A stretch of DNA of 39,361 nucleotides from positions 5,001 through 44,361 of IMG/VR virus record IMGVR_UViG_3300049489_000302; one strand, written 5' to 3'. Positions 7,801-15,723 of this stretch are shown one piece after another (within the stretch, counting starts at the first letter, position 1; every line of letters starts with the position of its first letter). The position numbers and the translations under genes are program-made. The stretch comes from a virus. The notes below the pieces were generated by a model. The model made no database searches. It was not told where the DNA came from and worked only from the letters and a program-made list of their open reading frames with translations.

Positions 7801-10659
7801 TGGGTCAGCCCTGCGGCCTTCGGCAATGGCCTTGCTTTTAGCAGCCGTCTCTACCTTGGCCGCCTGCTCAAGACTTTCGCCAACAGAACCGGTGATCTCA
7901 AAAGAAGACGAATCCAGAACCTTGCCGCCAACGCTTATATATTCGGGCAGCGTTTTCTTGACATTGGCTAAAAGCTGGTCAATCTCAGCCTGATCTTTAA
8001 CATGGATGGCAAAATCGCCACCGACTTTGGCAATACCTGGGTCAATGGCCTTGATGGCCTGGCCCACAATGCGGTAAAGATCATCGCCAGCATCGTGAGA
8101 AATATTGTCGTTTACATATTTGATCCCTTCGACAGAGACCAACGCCACATTAGGCTTGCCTTCTGGCGCCGCCATGGCATCCCATGCCCTGCGGTTCATG
8201 GTTCCAGTTACGGGGTCAACAAAGTAATTCTGCTTCTTTTTGGTATCGCTAAACCCATTCCAGATTTCGTCAACCAATTCCTGCGTAGGCCTTGCCTTGA
8301 TTGGCCCTTGTTCCAAGGCACGCCGCATCTTGGCGTATTTATTCTTCCCGTATTTGCTTACAAAATTCGTGATGCTTTTGGCCTCAGATACAGCCCTGTC
8401 AAAAAGCTCGGTCTCGGAGGCTTCCTTAAGCACGCCAGATTCTTTAAGTTTTTCAATAGCTCTGGCAACAGTGTTGCTGCCATTTTTCTTAAATATCCCG
8501 TAATACTTCATGTCGTTAAATTCGCCAGCTTTGCCGGTTTCCTTAATGCTATCTAAAGAAAGGCCGCCAATGTCGCGCAACGCGTCAAGCACAGGCGTTA
8601 ATCCACCGGTTTCAGCCATAGCCGCAAGCTTGGCGTCTGTTTCCGCCTCGGCCCGAAGCTCGTTTACCTCTTCTTGCGTCAGGCCACTTTCGTCTTTCTC
8701 GATTAAATCGGCTGTTTCTTCTGGCGCCAAAACAAAGTCTTCGTCAATTTCTTTTTCAATCTTATTCAGTTCTTCCTGCGAAACCTTTTCGATCCTGGCC
8801 TTATATCTGTCGTAAAGTTCTGTTGCATCCACGCCAGATTTACGGGACATGGTTCTAAAAAAGTTTTCCCATATCTTAGCGTTGGTTGAGGCTTGCTTTG
8901 AATCTTGACCAATGTTTTCAAGTTGAGTTTGAATATCAAAGCCAACGTCCTTGGCCGTGTCGCGCTTGGATTCCTTGGTTTCTTTCAGTGCGCTTGCAGG
9001 CGTGACCAGGCTAAGCTCAGCGCCAATCTGCTTGACCTGATTCGTTGTGTAGTTCTCGGGATCAAACTTCACATCGTCGGCAAGGGCCTTGAAATGATCG
9101 CCTGACTTGGCAACCCATTCGCCCATAGGAATTTCTACGTTTTCAAGACCGTTTTCTTTGGCAAGATTATAGGCCTCTAAAACACCGGCTTCCTTCATGG
9201 CTGCTATGTTGATGCCTTCGGTCTGCATGGCAGGCGCGCCAGGCATGGCTTCAGCGCCTTCGGTTTCCTGTTCATTGGCGCTCTGGAAATAGCTCTCCAT
9301 GGCATCGACAGGTATGTAAACCTTTTCCATGCCGCTGTCTTTAAGCACTTCTTCATTGAGCAAAGCCTGCTTTTCAGGTGAACGTTCTTTTAGCTTGCCG
9401 CCATCGACAGAAGCGCCAAATTCAAGATAAGAATTCTTGGAGTTTTCTGCACTGCGTTCAATGACAGGCAGCATTCTTTTCTGGTTCGAAGCCTTGGCGT
9501 ATCCGCTTGCCGCAGAAATAGGGGCTGTCTGGACACCGCCAGCGAATGCGCCGGCCAACGAAGCCTTGGCAACGTTTTCCCAAAAACCTTCAAGGCTGTC
9601 TGTTACGCCAGTAACGTAGTCGCTCAACTGCTGCGTAATCTCAGTAAGGCCTTCTTCGATTCCCTCGACCACCACCGAATGCAGCATCGAATTGAAAAAT
9701 TCCTTAAAAACCTTCGTGGAAAACTCTTTGCCATACTGCTTGGCGATCTGTTTTTCCCAGTGCTTCAAAATGCCCATGCTTCCGACACGCTCAAACAAGG
9801 CCTCGGCGCTGCCTTGAACCAAGGCGTTCGTGGCAGCGCTACCAGGGTCAAGGCCAGTCTCGGTGCTTTTGGCCTCTACTTGTCCTGCGGTTCCAGATCC
9901 GACGCCAGCCATGGCAACGGTTCCAGCCCCGGTCGCGGCTCCAACAAGCAACGCCGCGCTTGTCGGCGCGTTCTGAAGAAAACCATGCCACAGGAATTGA
10001 CCATAGTTTCCTTCGTTCCATGCGTTGTCGATGTTGGGCGAAAATTCCTGACCAAGCTTTGCCTGTTCGTTGTAATAATCAGTGACAGGGTTCTTTAAAA
10101 CCTGACTTGCAGAAACACCCATCCATTCAAGGCCGTCAATCTTGGCAAGCTGATTCTGAGGCCATGCCGCAGCCGTATAGATGCCTGCTGGTATATTAGC
10201 CAGCAAGGCATTCATATTCGCAAACCCTGCAACAGTAGACCTGTAGAATCCGTTTACGGTTCCGTATTTCTTAACCGCCTTCTCGGCCTTGACCGTCGCA
10301 TCCAGGTCATCCCTGACAAGGGCCATGTTATTCTTGTCTTCAAGAAACGCCGCAGTCTTTGGCGTATCCCTGATCATGGAATCCCAATCGGTTCCTTCGG
10401 TCATGCTCTTGCGTTTGATCACGTCAAAATTACGGCGCGTCAAATCAACGCCAATGCCAAGCTCAGCGGCTATCTGCTGGACCTTGACATCCGCGTCAGG
10501 CTCAATGCCCATGGCGGCATACATCGACTGAGACAAAACAGATTTTTTAGAGTCGTTGGAGTCTAAGGTAGAGGCAAATTCTGAAAACTCATTCACTGTT
10601 TTCTGAGGCGGACCGTAATCCTTAACGCTATCAGCGAATTCAAGAAATTCGTTTGGCAT
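1807..10659 (-). CDS. Giant polyvalent internal virion protein with twin GGDEF-like domains and zincin motif
   Basis: 2,950 residues, in the position of T7 gp16, so probably packed in the virion and ejected into the host. No lytic transglycosylase motif was found. Seen in order: an N-terminal helical region with hydrophobic patches (about 150-165, 230-255); a segment at 446-552 (VYIPVDAMESYF... IPMGEWVAKSGDHFKALADDVKFDP) of a type common in giant phage polyvalent proteins; a first GGDEF-like domain at about 810-925 (DPVTGTMNRRAW 815-826, YVND, HDAGDD, GGDFA 880-884); a second at about 1008-1150 (DPQSG, LDLNG, GAGD, SGDEY 1080-1084); a linker; a zincin-like motif HESAH 1766-1770 followed by EQFARGFEKYLAEG 1809-1822; long charged helices; and a conserved-looking C-terminus (2600-2950) with TPVMRAFTMFYSYFN and a hydrophobic helix at 2811-2833, resembling the C-terminal domain (LPD38-type, from memory) of such proteins. 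ATG at 10659 follows AGGCGG. Confidence 0.88.
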   Translation of the reverse strand: MPNEFLEFADSVKDYGPPQKTVNEFSEFASTLDSNDSKKSVLSQSMYAAMGIEPDADVKVQQIAAELGIGVDLTRRNFDVIKRKSMTEGTDWDSMIRDTPKTAAFLEDKNNMALVRDDLDATVKAEKAVKKYGTVNGFYRSTVAGFANMNALLANIPAGIYTAAAWPQNQLAKIDGLEWMGVSASQVLKNPVTDYYNEQAKLGQEFSPNIDNAWNEGNYGQFLWHGFLQNAPTSAALLVGAATGAGTVAMAGVGSGTAGQVEAKSTETGLDPGSAATNALVQGSAEALFERVGSMGILKHWEKQIAKQYGKEFSTKVFKEFFNSMLHSVVVEGIEEGLTEITQQLSDYVTGVTDSLEGFWENVAKASLAGAFAGGVQTAPISAASGYAKASNQKRMLPVIERSAENSKNSYLEFGASVDGGKLKERSPEKQALLNEEVLKDSGMEKVYIPVDAMESYFQSANEQETEGAEAMPGAPAMQTEGINIAAMKEAGVLEAYNLAKENGLENVEIPMGEWVAKSGDHFKALADDVKFDPENYTTNQVKQIGAELSLVTPASALKETKESKRDTAKDVGFDIQTQLENIGQDSKQASTNAKIWENFFRTMSRKSGVDATELYDRYKARIEKVSQEELNKIEKEIDEDFVLAPEETADLIEKDESGLTQEEVNELRAEAETDAKLAAMAETGGLTPVLDALRDIGGLSLDSIKETGKAGEFNDMKYYGIFKKNGSNTVARAIEKLKESGVLKEASETELFDRAVSEAKSITNFVSKYGKNKYAKMRRALEQGPIKARPTQELVDEIWNGFSDTKKKQNYFVDPVTGTMNRRAWDAMAAPEGKPNVALVSVEGIKYVNDNISHDAGDDLYRIVGQAIKAIDPGIAKVGGDFAIHVKDQAEIDQLLANVKKTLPEYISVGGKVLDSSSFEITGSVGESLEQAAKVETAAKSKAIAEGRRADPRANKAGTEDADQEARRPKGYKEGDKASEISFTPAEITAELESAYSKLNDAEAKEGFSRDPQSGFLTYEAYKLLPVKAARMTLDLNGLGILNKKFGKGAGDMLLKGFDKKVKALIEIYGQDFSFTHKSGDEYLAQSEDFNKIKEFSEKLEKFCLMTDVDFSSTSNVDYVLSGITFGAGIGGSDGTAENNLKTGKENLAEERNERGILRRIREKGSARIPDSDRGIDSGNTGVVASDDGGRKRQETSGSDASTDRGGEGLGIVGRAIKAIGDIFFQSAPEEKKESHKLSALHNLSADNLKFADKMGGLAVPSISVIPENIDSPTGFGEITLIGGKDLADPEKNPVFDRDAYSPRFPKAEYKKANYKEADKVFSEFREVSKKFEESTYFSDAFDESVNKANPENAIRRLIDLNSSKAAFLETKGIKVEPIKKKAVVHGTMDKKLAEAVEKYADADYDDTDSRKKLAEEFVSAVKRWSKSETKDPVLAEDLERTMIESMVDEDGLIYFGKIYGLKRGAARLGTLEINEKATKKSINKAMSGLEAEFKEWLKDKIMSLHGDPFITLGGKKVPYALGNIVKSMSGKVKGQEKGMVEGVGKTAATAAEKFESLDEMRELASENIVNEKEIEQHRIKAKASMDAYHEEAMKMFKGDSGFDALDASMRSIQKWLKGSRNEANMRKALADEYFSVSNKLVSFAIEAAADLMNSPVSYFESKPQRSVGLGEFFGAVVPEKTDKETLDILEKHGIQVLKYKPNSGPKGVEGDARAKAVRKLRLKAYNENKDVLFQKNNQKARARFIAGENLIQMLPDADASSFIHESAHFFLEVMRDLAKESPEVAKELEIVKNWTGAGDKFTRENHEQFARGFEKYLAEGVAPSEDMRGVFARFRVWLVKVYKDLKKLDVTLTPEVTDMFDRLLASEENINEQDQTEPLEGEPDELTVAREEARQAADDYLRTRLMNDYNRELTSQWKDKKAEIQIQIEHDAKQMPVYRAIGILKDGLNPDGSKAQAIKLSKAETVGKNLPRGIVSDDGLHPDIVAEALGFDSGEDMLRQLANTTPMKEFVKTRLDFAMSQEFPDLMNSENLPEEAVKALHNDKKALYLRKQFEFMADKKKGALKEGIRQVTRRLPGDKTLKAQAAEIIGHRSLRDLKPNIYKRYEINAAKRAGVAFAKGDFDAAMEAKYQERLNFELYRQATEAKEYVDEAIEKFKKTAQSDEKLAKRRDIDLVNAARAVLASFKFGTVEDENAVFESIKQLRVYDAEMAEEIEALIQASTREAKDYRDTTFGTFKDMAETVEALWDLSLRSRQVTIDGKKRDKDEVVSELNNVLSEMTKPQKDGLKLIAAEQGKWRMRFLGAKAALRRVESWTDQMGPDFKRYIWNPVSESVDKYREAKKEKLEKFLEIVKTVEPDLKESKEIAAPEIGAKFKGMGELLHALLHNGNRSNLQKLLLGYGWGDINEMGELNTSKWDSFIKRMQDEGVLQKRHYEFAQAIWNLNESLKPGAQKAHKDMYGYHFKEVETTELVTPFGVFTGGYVPAIADPYLVSDAAIRQEKESLEKTNNSYMFPTTGRGFTKGRVTGYNKPLSLDLRLLPSHIDKVLRFTHIEPAVKDVGRIVVDRQFRDALQNVDPTAGGDMLTPWLQRAAQQTVSTPTSGWGGRAIDSFFKEVRNRTGLQLMAANVVNTLQQVAGLSLAAVKVKPVYLKRSLWNYMKHPKDVSAQVSEKSEFMRNRVSASVMEVQNTIEDLILNPSKYDDVRNFAKRHGYFLQAGMQGMVDAITWQGAYDQAVESGYSETDAVRSANEAVRLTQGSFAPEDLSRFETGTPVMRAFTMFYSYFNMNANLIGGEFAKTIQNIGLKKGAGRLLYVYTLGFMAPAVVAELISRGIRGGGDDDEDEIDAALSVFFGSQFRLATAMVPVVGQMANVAIGGFTDTPYDDKISSSPAISMIESSARTGKNVYETIMEDKDWKGRDTKDLLTLLGLMSGVPLRPLSGPINYLTQD

Positions 10660-10667
10660 CTTGCCGC

Positions 10668-12341
10668 CTAATAAATGGTTGACTTCGTTTTTGCTTTTTG
10701 AGCCCTCTGATACTCAGAGTAAAGCCTTATGATATTCTGCTCGGTTGGCTTCTTGCCAGAAGCCTCAAGGGCCTCTGCTATTTTCTTTCTTGTGGCCCTG
10801 TCAACGTCGAGTTCAAAAACCTGACCAGGCTTGACCTGAAAAAGCCTTCTGTCTCGACCAAAGCTTATTTCGCCTTGAATCAAAAGCTCGTCAGAAAACT
10901 TTCTAATATCTTCCTGAGAAGCTTTATTCCCAGTCTCGGCCTGATGGCGCCTTACCATTTCATCTATTTTCGAATGAAACAACGTGGCATCAGGTGAATT
11001 TGGCTTTATCTTAACTTCCTCCAAGGCACCGTTGACAATCTGCCTGTCTGTAAGGTAGCCATCAAGCTTCTCTTTCGTCCTGCGGTCTTGGTTTCTCAGG
11101 CCCTGTTGAATCTCGTCAAGCTCTTTGCGCTCGGCGTTGGCAAGCTTGTCCGAATATTTCCCAAGCTGCTGTTTCAGGAATTCGTTAGGTTTCTCGGCAG
11201 CAAGGGCCTTCAGTGAATAATAGGTGTCAACGTCGGTGTTGACCACGGCGCCGCTTTCTACCTGCTTTCGCCTGCGTTCAAGCGACTTGTTTTCTTCTGT
11301 CGTGAGCGTCGAGGACATACTCAAAGGCACAGGCTTACCTGATTCGACATATCGCTGCGCCTCGTTGAAAACAGACGCATGTTTCTGATAGTCGATTTCC
11401 TTGCGCTCTTTATAAATCCGATCCACATAACCAGCCGTTCTGCCGGTATCGTCTTTATCTTTGGCAAAGTCATAGGCCTCGCCTTGGCGTTCTTCGCCAA
11501 ATTTAAGCACTATTTCTTCGGCGTTCTGCTTCGCCCTAAAGTCCACCTCGGCGTGATTAAGGGTTTTAGAAAGCCTCGTTTCCCCATCTTCATTGCGCCT
11601 TTGAATTATCTCTTTAATATTTTTGTCATAGTAATACCTGGCTTCCTTTACGCGTCCAGAATCAATCAAAGCGTCCACAGCCGCGATGTGGTTATCTGAT
11701 ACAGCATTTTCAGTCGCAGACTTAACCCATTCAGGCCCTTTGCCAAGCGATTCACCTATTTTAACTATGGTCTGCTCTATGGATTTTCTGTTCTCAGCGG
11801 CCTTATATGGATTCTTCCTTGTGTCGTCAATTCGCGTGGCTGTTCCGTTTATGCCAACCTGCTCTGTGTACGCTGCCGCTTCCCTGGCATGGTGCTTCTC
11901 AAGCTTATCCTGAAGCTCAAGTCTGTCATTCGCCCAAACGCGCTTAAGCATATTGCGTTGATCGTTGTCAGCCAATGCTTTTGAACGAGCTTCATAAGAT
12001 TTGTCAAAAGACTTTAAAGACAAATTAACGAAATCGCTATCAACCGCGCTTTTGCCTTTGTAAAGCTCGGCCTCTGAGTATATTTTGTTTTTTTCGGTGG
12101 TTAAATAAGAAGCCTCGTCCATAACCCTTAATTCATCTGCATCACGTTTGGCCTTGATTTCGGCCTTTTTCACTTCGGATCCAAACGCACTCACGGCGTC
12201 ACCAATTGCCGCCCTCGATTGCGTCAAGCGCTCTAGCGAGGCCCCGCCTCCAAAAGCGGCCAATGGCGCATCAGTTGAAACCATTTGCCCATCTATGGGC
12301 CTGGTCTCAACTTGACTTTCGTATGTAGGGACTTTAGGCAT
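10668..12341 (-). CDS. Internal virion protein (T7 gp15-like position), coiled coil
   Basis: 557 residues, mostly charged alpha-helix with long predicted coiled coils (for example DRLELQDKLEKHHAREAAAY at 135-154). It begins MPKVPTYESQVETRP, a short N-terminal signature seen in internal or ejection proteins of many podoviruses. It lies between a small gp14-like protein and the giant virion protein, the same order as the core genes 14-15-16 of T7. It probably forms part of the inner core or the periplasmic ejection tube. The start overlaps the stop of the upstream gene (TAATG). No enzymatic motif is visible. The role is inferred from gene order and composition; sequence similarity to T7 gp15 itself is not evident by eye. 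Confidence 0.75.
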   Translation of the reverse strand: MPKVPTYESQVETRPIDGQMVSTDAPLAAFGGGASLERLTQSRAAIGDAVSAFGSEVKKAEIKAKRDADELRVMDEASYLTTEKNKIYSEAELYKGKSAVDSDFVNLSLKSFDKSYEARSKALADNDQRNMLKRVWANDRLELQDKLEKHHAREAAAYTEQVGINGTATRIDDTRKNPYKAAENRKSIEQTIVKIGESLGKGPEWVKSATENAVSDNHIAAVDALIDSGRVKEARYYYDKNIKEIIQRRNEDGETRLSKTLNHAEVDFRAKQNAEEIVLKFGEERQGEAYDFAKDKDDTGRTAGYVDRIYKERKEIDYQKHASVFNEAQRYVESGKPVPLSMSSTLTTEENKSLERRRKQVESGAVVNTDVDTYYSLKALAAEKPNEFLKQQLGKYSDKLANAERKELDEIQQGLRNQDRRTKEKLDGYLTDRQIVNGALEEVKIKPNSPDATLFHSKIDEMVRRHQAETGNKASQEDIRKFSDELLIQGEISFGRDRRLFQVKPGQVFELDVDRATRKKIAEALEASGKKPTEQNIIRLYSEYQRAQKAKTKSTIY

Positions 12342-12877
12342 TAGATTGCCACAAATTTAGCAACGGAACCAATAACCGAAGTGATAGCTTGGTTATTTGC
12401 AGCCTGCTCTGTGTTGTATGAATCTGAACGCGAACGCTTAAAGGCAAGATCCGCACGCTGCCTTAGATCATGGGCCTGCGTCTTAAAGCCCCAAGCCTGA
12501 CGCCACGCATTGCTGCGAATGGTAGACGCATCAGCGGCAACGGCCGCTGCTGTGTCTTCCTGAACCTTAAGGGCAGAACCTTTATTAAGGGCCGTCCCAC
12601 CCATGGCTATAGCTACACGTTGGCGCCCTTCAAGTTTTTTGGCCTTGCCTAAAAATTTAATCCTGTTTTCTTCGCCTATATTAAAAGCGTCTCGGGCCTG
12701 GGTATCTGCGACTTCAGCGTTAAACCAAAAACGACTGCGCTCGTAATCGCCCTGATCCCTAATGGCGTTTGCCTGCTTATAACCGCCTTCTAAATTAGAG
12801 ACAATACTAAGCAAGCTGCCAAAAGCCTCAAGCCCTTCGCCATATTTTTGTTTCCCGGTTTTTTCTTGATCTGCCAT
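12341..12877 (-). CDS. Internal virion protein (T7 gp14-like position)
   Basis: 178 residues from the ATG at 12877. The frame extends two codons further to a TTG at 12883, but an AGGGG lies six bases before the ATG and abuts the TTG, so the ATG is preferred; it lies just after the TGA of the tail tubular B gene. The protein is Ala-, Gln- and Arg-rich and helical. It has a Gly-rich central segment (RVAIAMGGTALNKGSALKVQ) and repeated heptad-like stretches (AWGFKTQAHDLRQRADLAFKR), a composition typical of gp14-like internal virion proteins that help form the ejection channel. The C-terminus ends in a hydrophobic TSVIGSVAKFVAI. Confidence 0.72.
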   Translation of the reverse strand: MADQEKTGKQKYGEGLEAFGSLLSIVSNLEGGYKQANAIRDQGDYERSRFWFNAEVADTQARDAFNIGEENRIKFLGKAKKLEGRQRVAIAMGGTALNKGSALKVQEDTAAAVAADASTIRSNAWRQAWGFKTQAHDLRQRADLAFKRSRSDSYNTEQAANNQAITSVIGSVAKFVAI

Positions 12878-12879
12878 CC

Positions 12880-15723
12880 TCAACCCCTGAAAGGCAAGAA
12901 GCCAACAGACGTGATCGACAATATCGAAGCTGGCACAGGATCTTTAATCCTGATAAAAACCCTGCCGTGCTGGTTCCATGTTGCTTCTATATTAACCTCT
13001 TGGACGCCAGTTTCCAAGTCTGTTGGTTCTCCGTAATCCTCGAAATCACGTTGTTTTACCTCGTTTAAAGTATCCGACGAGCTGACGCCGGCCCAAACGC
13101 CCCGCGTATTTTCGACTTGGACAAAAACCTTTCCAATGTTTTTGTGTTTATCCGATATAGTTTCAGTCTGCGAAGAATCAATATCAAGCGTCTCCAAATC
13201 AGACGTATACCCGAGCCCAGCGTGAATCTTTACGTATGGATCGGACATCGTAACTGATCCGCTTGAAACGGTTTCTGTTTCGTATGTCGAATTATTTGGA
13301 GTTGCCACAACATTGCCGTCAGCAAATATCGCTATATTTTCGCCCTCAAGATGCCAAAGTCCGCTTATGGTTTTAACAGCCTTGCTCCACGTAGAAACAG
13401 CAGTTGACCTAAGAGACGTTGGAACCGTATTATGCGCGGTTCCTGTCACTACGGTAGAGCTTGAATAAGTCCTGATTGTAAACCTGATCGTGTTTCCGCT
13501 TGAATCCGAAATGTGGATTTGGTTATCAATGTCTGTTGATACAAACGTTGTCTGAGTAAATCCAGCCCCATCGACAAATGTTCCGGCGCTTGCCGTCAAG
13601 GTCAGGGATTCGCCATTTGTCCAAGCGGTTCCACCAGAAAGCGTCATGGTCACGGCGCCAGCATTTTCTCCGTTATAGCTCAACGAAGAATCTACAAAAA
13701 CAACATCGGTCACATCGGTAAAGTCACGATTATGAAAACGCTCAATGTAGCGCCTGGTGGATCCGTCTATCGTTCTGTTAACAACCGCGTAAAGCTTGTC
13801 TTCGGTGGATTCAGGGACAACGCAAACATTTTCAAACAGACCTTCAGTTTCGTGACGATGCCAGGCAAAAACCTGTTGCTCCGGAACATACGTCAGGCCC
13901 AAAAGCGCTCCATCGCTTCTGACAACCCAAATAATACTGTCTGGGTTCTGTTGATACGCCATGTCAACAAGGGTGTAATCCCTAAAAAGATGCGAAGAAG
14001 GGATGGTGAGATCGGCGCCTCTGTAACCGTTTTCATCAATTTTAAACGCTATGTCCCTTAAAATCTGGCCTCTGGACTGGACAAAAACAACACGTCCTCC
14101 TATAACAACAGGTCTTACGCTGTCTGATCCATAGCTAGTTTGAGTTCTTGAATTAACCGCCGTTGGCGTCAGGGCTCCCGAGTCGTCGCCGTTTACGATC
14201 ACCTCGTTACCTGTGGTCATAAGCAGCAAACGCTCAAGCTCAACCACGTGGACGATTTCGTTCACCTTCCGACCAGCCAAAGTAAAATCAACAGAATCGT
14301 CGTCTTGGGTTTCCTTGCTAACTCCAAAATTAGTCAAAAACCCAGTCCGAGACGCGAACACCCTTTCTGGTTCGTTGTCGGTATTGGCGTAAATGGCTCG
14401 CTGCTGATAAAACCCGACAGCAGATGGATATTCGCCTTCTCCGGTAAATATGTCTACGGTCTCAGGTGGATTTTCAGATGTGTCAATCGAAGTTGCGTTA
14501 TCGTTGTGCGTAATTGTTTTGCTAACCCCAACCAGGCCAAATATTCCGCCTCCGTTGTCTTCCCTGTAAATATTGTATTCCTTGGCGTTGGTCGCTGCCG
14601 TCCAAGTCAACGTGTGAGGATCGGCAACCGTTGGCGCAGCAGCGGCAGACGCTATAACATAGGGCTTGGCAAGCGTTCCGCCAGCAGAAAAAACCCCGAA
14701 ATCTGTTGAATTAAGATTGAGCAATTCAAAAGTATTAGCGCCAGTGTTTACGTTGGCAACAGTAAACGTGCGACCGTTTACTTCTGTCATTCCAGTAACG
14801 CCTGTTATGTAAACTTCGGCGCCGTTGGCGTAACTGTCGGCGCCAGCGTAAGTAAGGACAGCTGGGTTTGCGTTGGTTATGCCGGTAATGGCCTGCGTAG
14901 CCTCAAGTCCGGCGAAGCTTTCTTCGCCTGTATCCTCGTCTATGGCCGTAACTTTATATCTGTATGTATTTGCCCCGCCCGTAACAGAAGACACGGCAAG
15001 GTTGGTTGGCCTGGAAATCGTTGGCGTAAAAGAAGTTGCAGCTAAAGTCCATGTCGTATGCCCAGTCCTCGAAAGCGTCCTTGGAGCATAAGACGGATGA
15101 ACTATATAAATAACATCGCCAGATTGAGAGTAATTTAGTTCTGAAAGATCAGCCTCAAGATAAGGGGTCGTGATTGTATAAACACGCTTTGCTGTCCCGC
15201 CAGAGGAATAGGCCGTGTAATTCGAAGAATCGATGTTTACGCTATCCATGTCTTGTAATTCAAACGTATTGGCGCCAGCGTTGACATTAGCTATTTTAAA
15301 ATTCCTACCATTAACCTGGGACATTCCAAAAACATCTGATATGTAAACTTCTTCTCCGTTAGATGGGTCTGTTCCCGTATAGGTCAACACGGCAGGGCTT
15401 GCCTGAGTTATTCCGGTTATCGTCAAGGTAAGGTCAAACTGTTGTTCGCCTTCCCTTATAACGCGCATGTAAAGATCGCCAAATTCCAAAATGTAAGTTT
15501 GCGTATTGTTAAAAACAAACTCAATAAGCCTGACGGCCTTGGTTGAATCTTTTACTTCGCAAACAAACTGAGACCCAGGCCTGTTTTGAACACCGCCTGG
15601 ACGCATGACTATGAAATTTTTACAGGTCCGCAGGGCCGTGGAATACAGGGCGGTATCAACCCTTCCGTAAAGAGAAGGGGCTATTTCGCCCTTTGAAAAA
15701 GACCTCTGAATAAATGACGTCAT
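12880..15723 (-). CDS. Tail tubular protein B (T7 gp12-like nozzle)
   Basis: 947 residues. The N-terminus (SFSKGEIAPSLYGRVDTALY, then LRTCKNFIVMRPGGVQNRPG at 31-50 and an FVF/YILEFGDLYMRV strand pair) is diagnostic of the podovirus nozzle protein that closes the tail tip and carries the fibers. It is longer than T7 gp12 (about 794 residues), and the excess can be explained by inserted beta modules. Residues about 102-178 and 279-355 are two copies of an FCCH-like module (motifs I-T-x-A-[SN]-PAVLTY, NG-x-EVYI, GM-[ST]-[QE]-VNGR, ANVN-x-GANTFEL). The second is flanked by fibronectin-like strands (NLAVSSVTGGANTYRYKVTA; LTWTAATNAKEYNIYRED). The start overlaps the stop of tail tubular A (TAATG). 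Confidence 0.92.
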   Translation of the reverse strand: MTSFIQRSFSKGEIAPSLYGRVDTALYSTALRTCKNFIVMRPGGVQNRPGSQFVCEVKDSTKAVRLIEFVFNNTQTYILEFGDLYMRVIREGEQQFDLTLTITGITQASPAVLTYTGTDPSNGEEVYISDVFGMSQVNGRNFKIANVNAGANTFELQDMDSVNIDSSNYTAYSSGGTAKRVYTITTPYLEADLSELNYSQSGDVIYIVHPSYAPRTLSRTGHTTWTLAATSFTPTISRPTNLAVSSVTGGANTYRYKVTAIDEDTGEESFAGLEATQAITGITNANPAVLTYAGADSYANGAEVYITGVTGMTEVNGRTFTVANVNTGANTFELLNLNSTDFGVFSAGGTLAKPYVIASAAAAPTVADPHTLTWTAATNAKEYNIYREDNGGGIFGLVGVSKTITHNDNATSIDTSENPPETVDIFTGEGEYPSAVGFYQQRAIYANTDNEPERVFASRTGFLTNFGVSKETQDDDSVDFTLAGRKVNEIVHVVELERLLLMTTGNEVIVNGDDSGALTPTAVNSRTQTSYGSDSVRPVVIGGRVVFVQSRGQILRDIAFKIDENGYRGADLTIPSSHLFRDYTLVDMAYQQNPDSIIWVVRSDGALLGLTYVPEQQVFAWHRHETEGLFENVCVVPESTEDKLYAVVNRTIDGSTRRYIERFHNRDFTDVTDVVFVDSSLSYNGENAGAVTMTLSGGTAWTNGESLTLTASAGTFVDGAGFTQTTFVSTDIDNQIHISDSSGNTIRFTIRTYSSSTVVTGTAHNTVPTSLRSTAVSTWSKAVKTISGLWHLEGENIAIFADGNVVATPNNSTYETETVSSGSVTMSDPYVKIHAGLGYTSDLETLDIDSSQTETISDKHKNIGKVFVQVENTRGVWAGVSSSDTLNEVKQRDFEDYGEPTDLETGVQEVNIEATWNQHGRVFIRIKDPVPASILSITSVGFLPFRG

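Noticed and set aside
8002-8556. Plus-strand 184-codon frame opposite the first GGDEF-like region
   Set aside because: Antisense to a long, continuous, domain-bearing gene; no start site or motif.
1807-10659. Lytic transglycosylase domain in the giant virion protein (as in T7 gp16)
   Set aside because: No convincing catalytic Glu-Ser motif region was found in the N-terminal part; the giant size and position alone are not enough.
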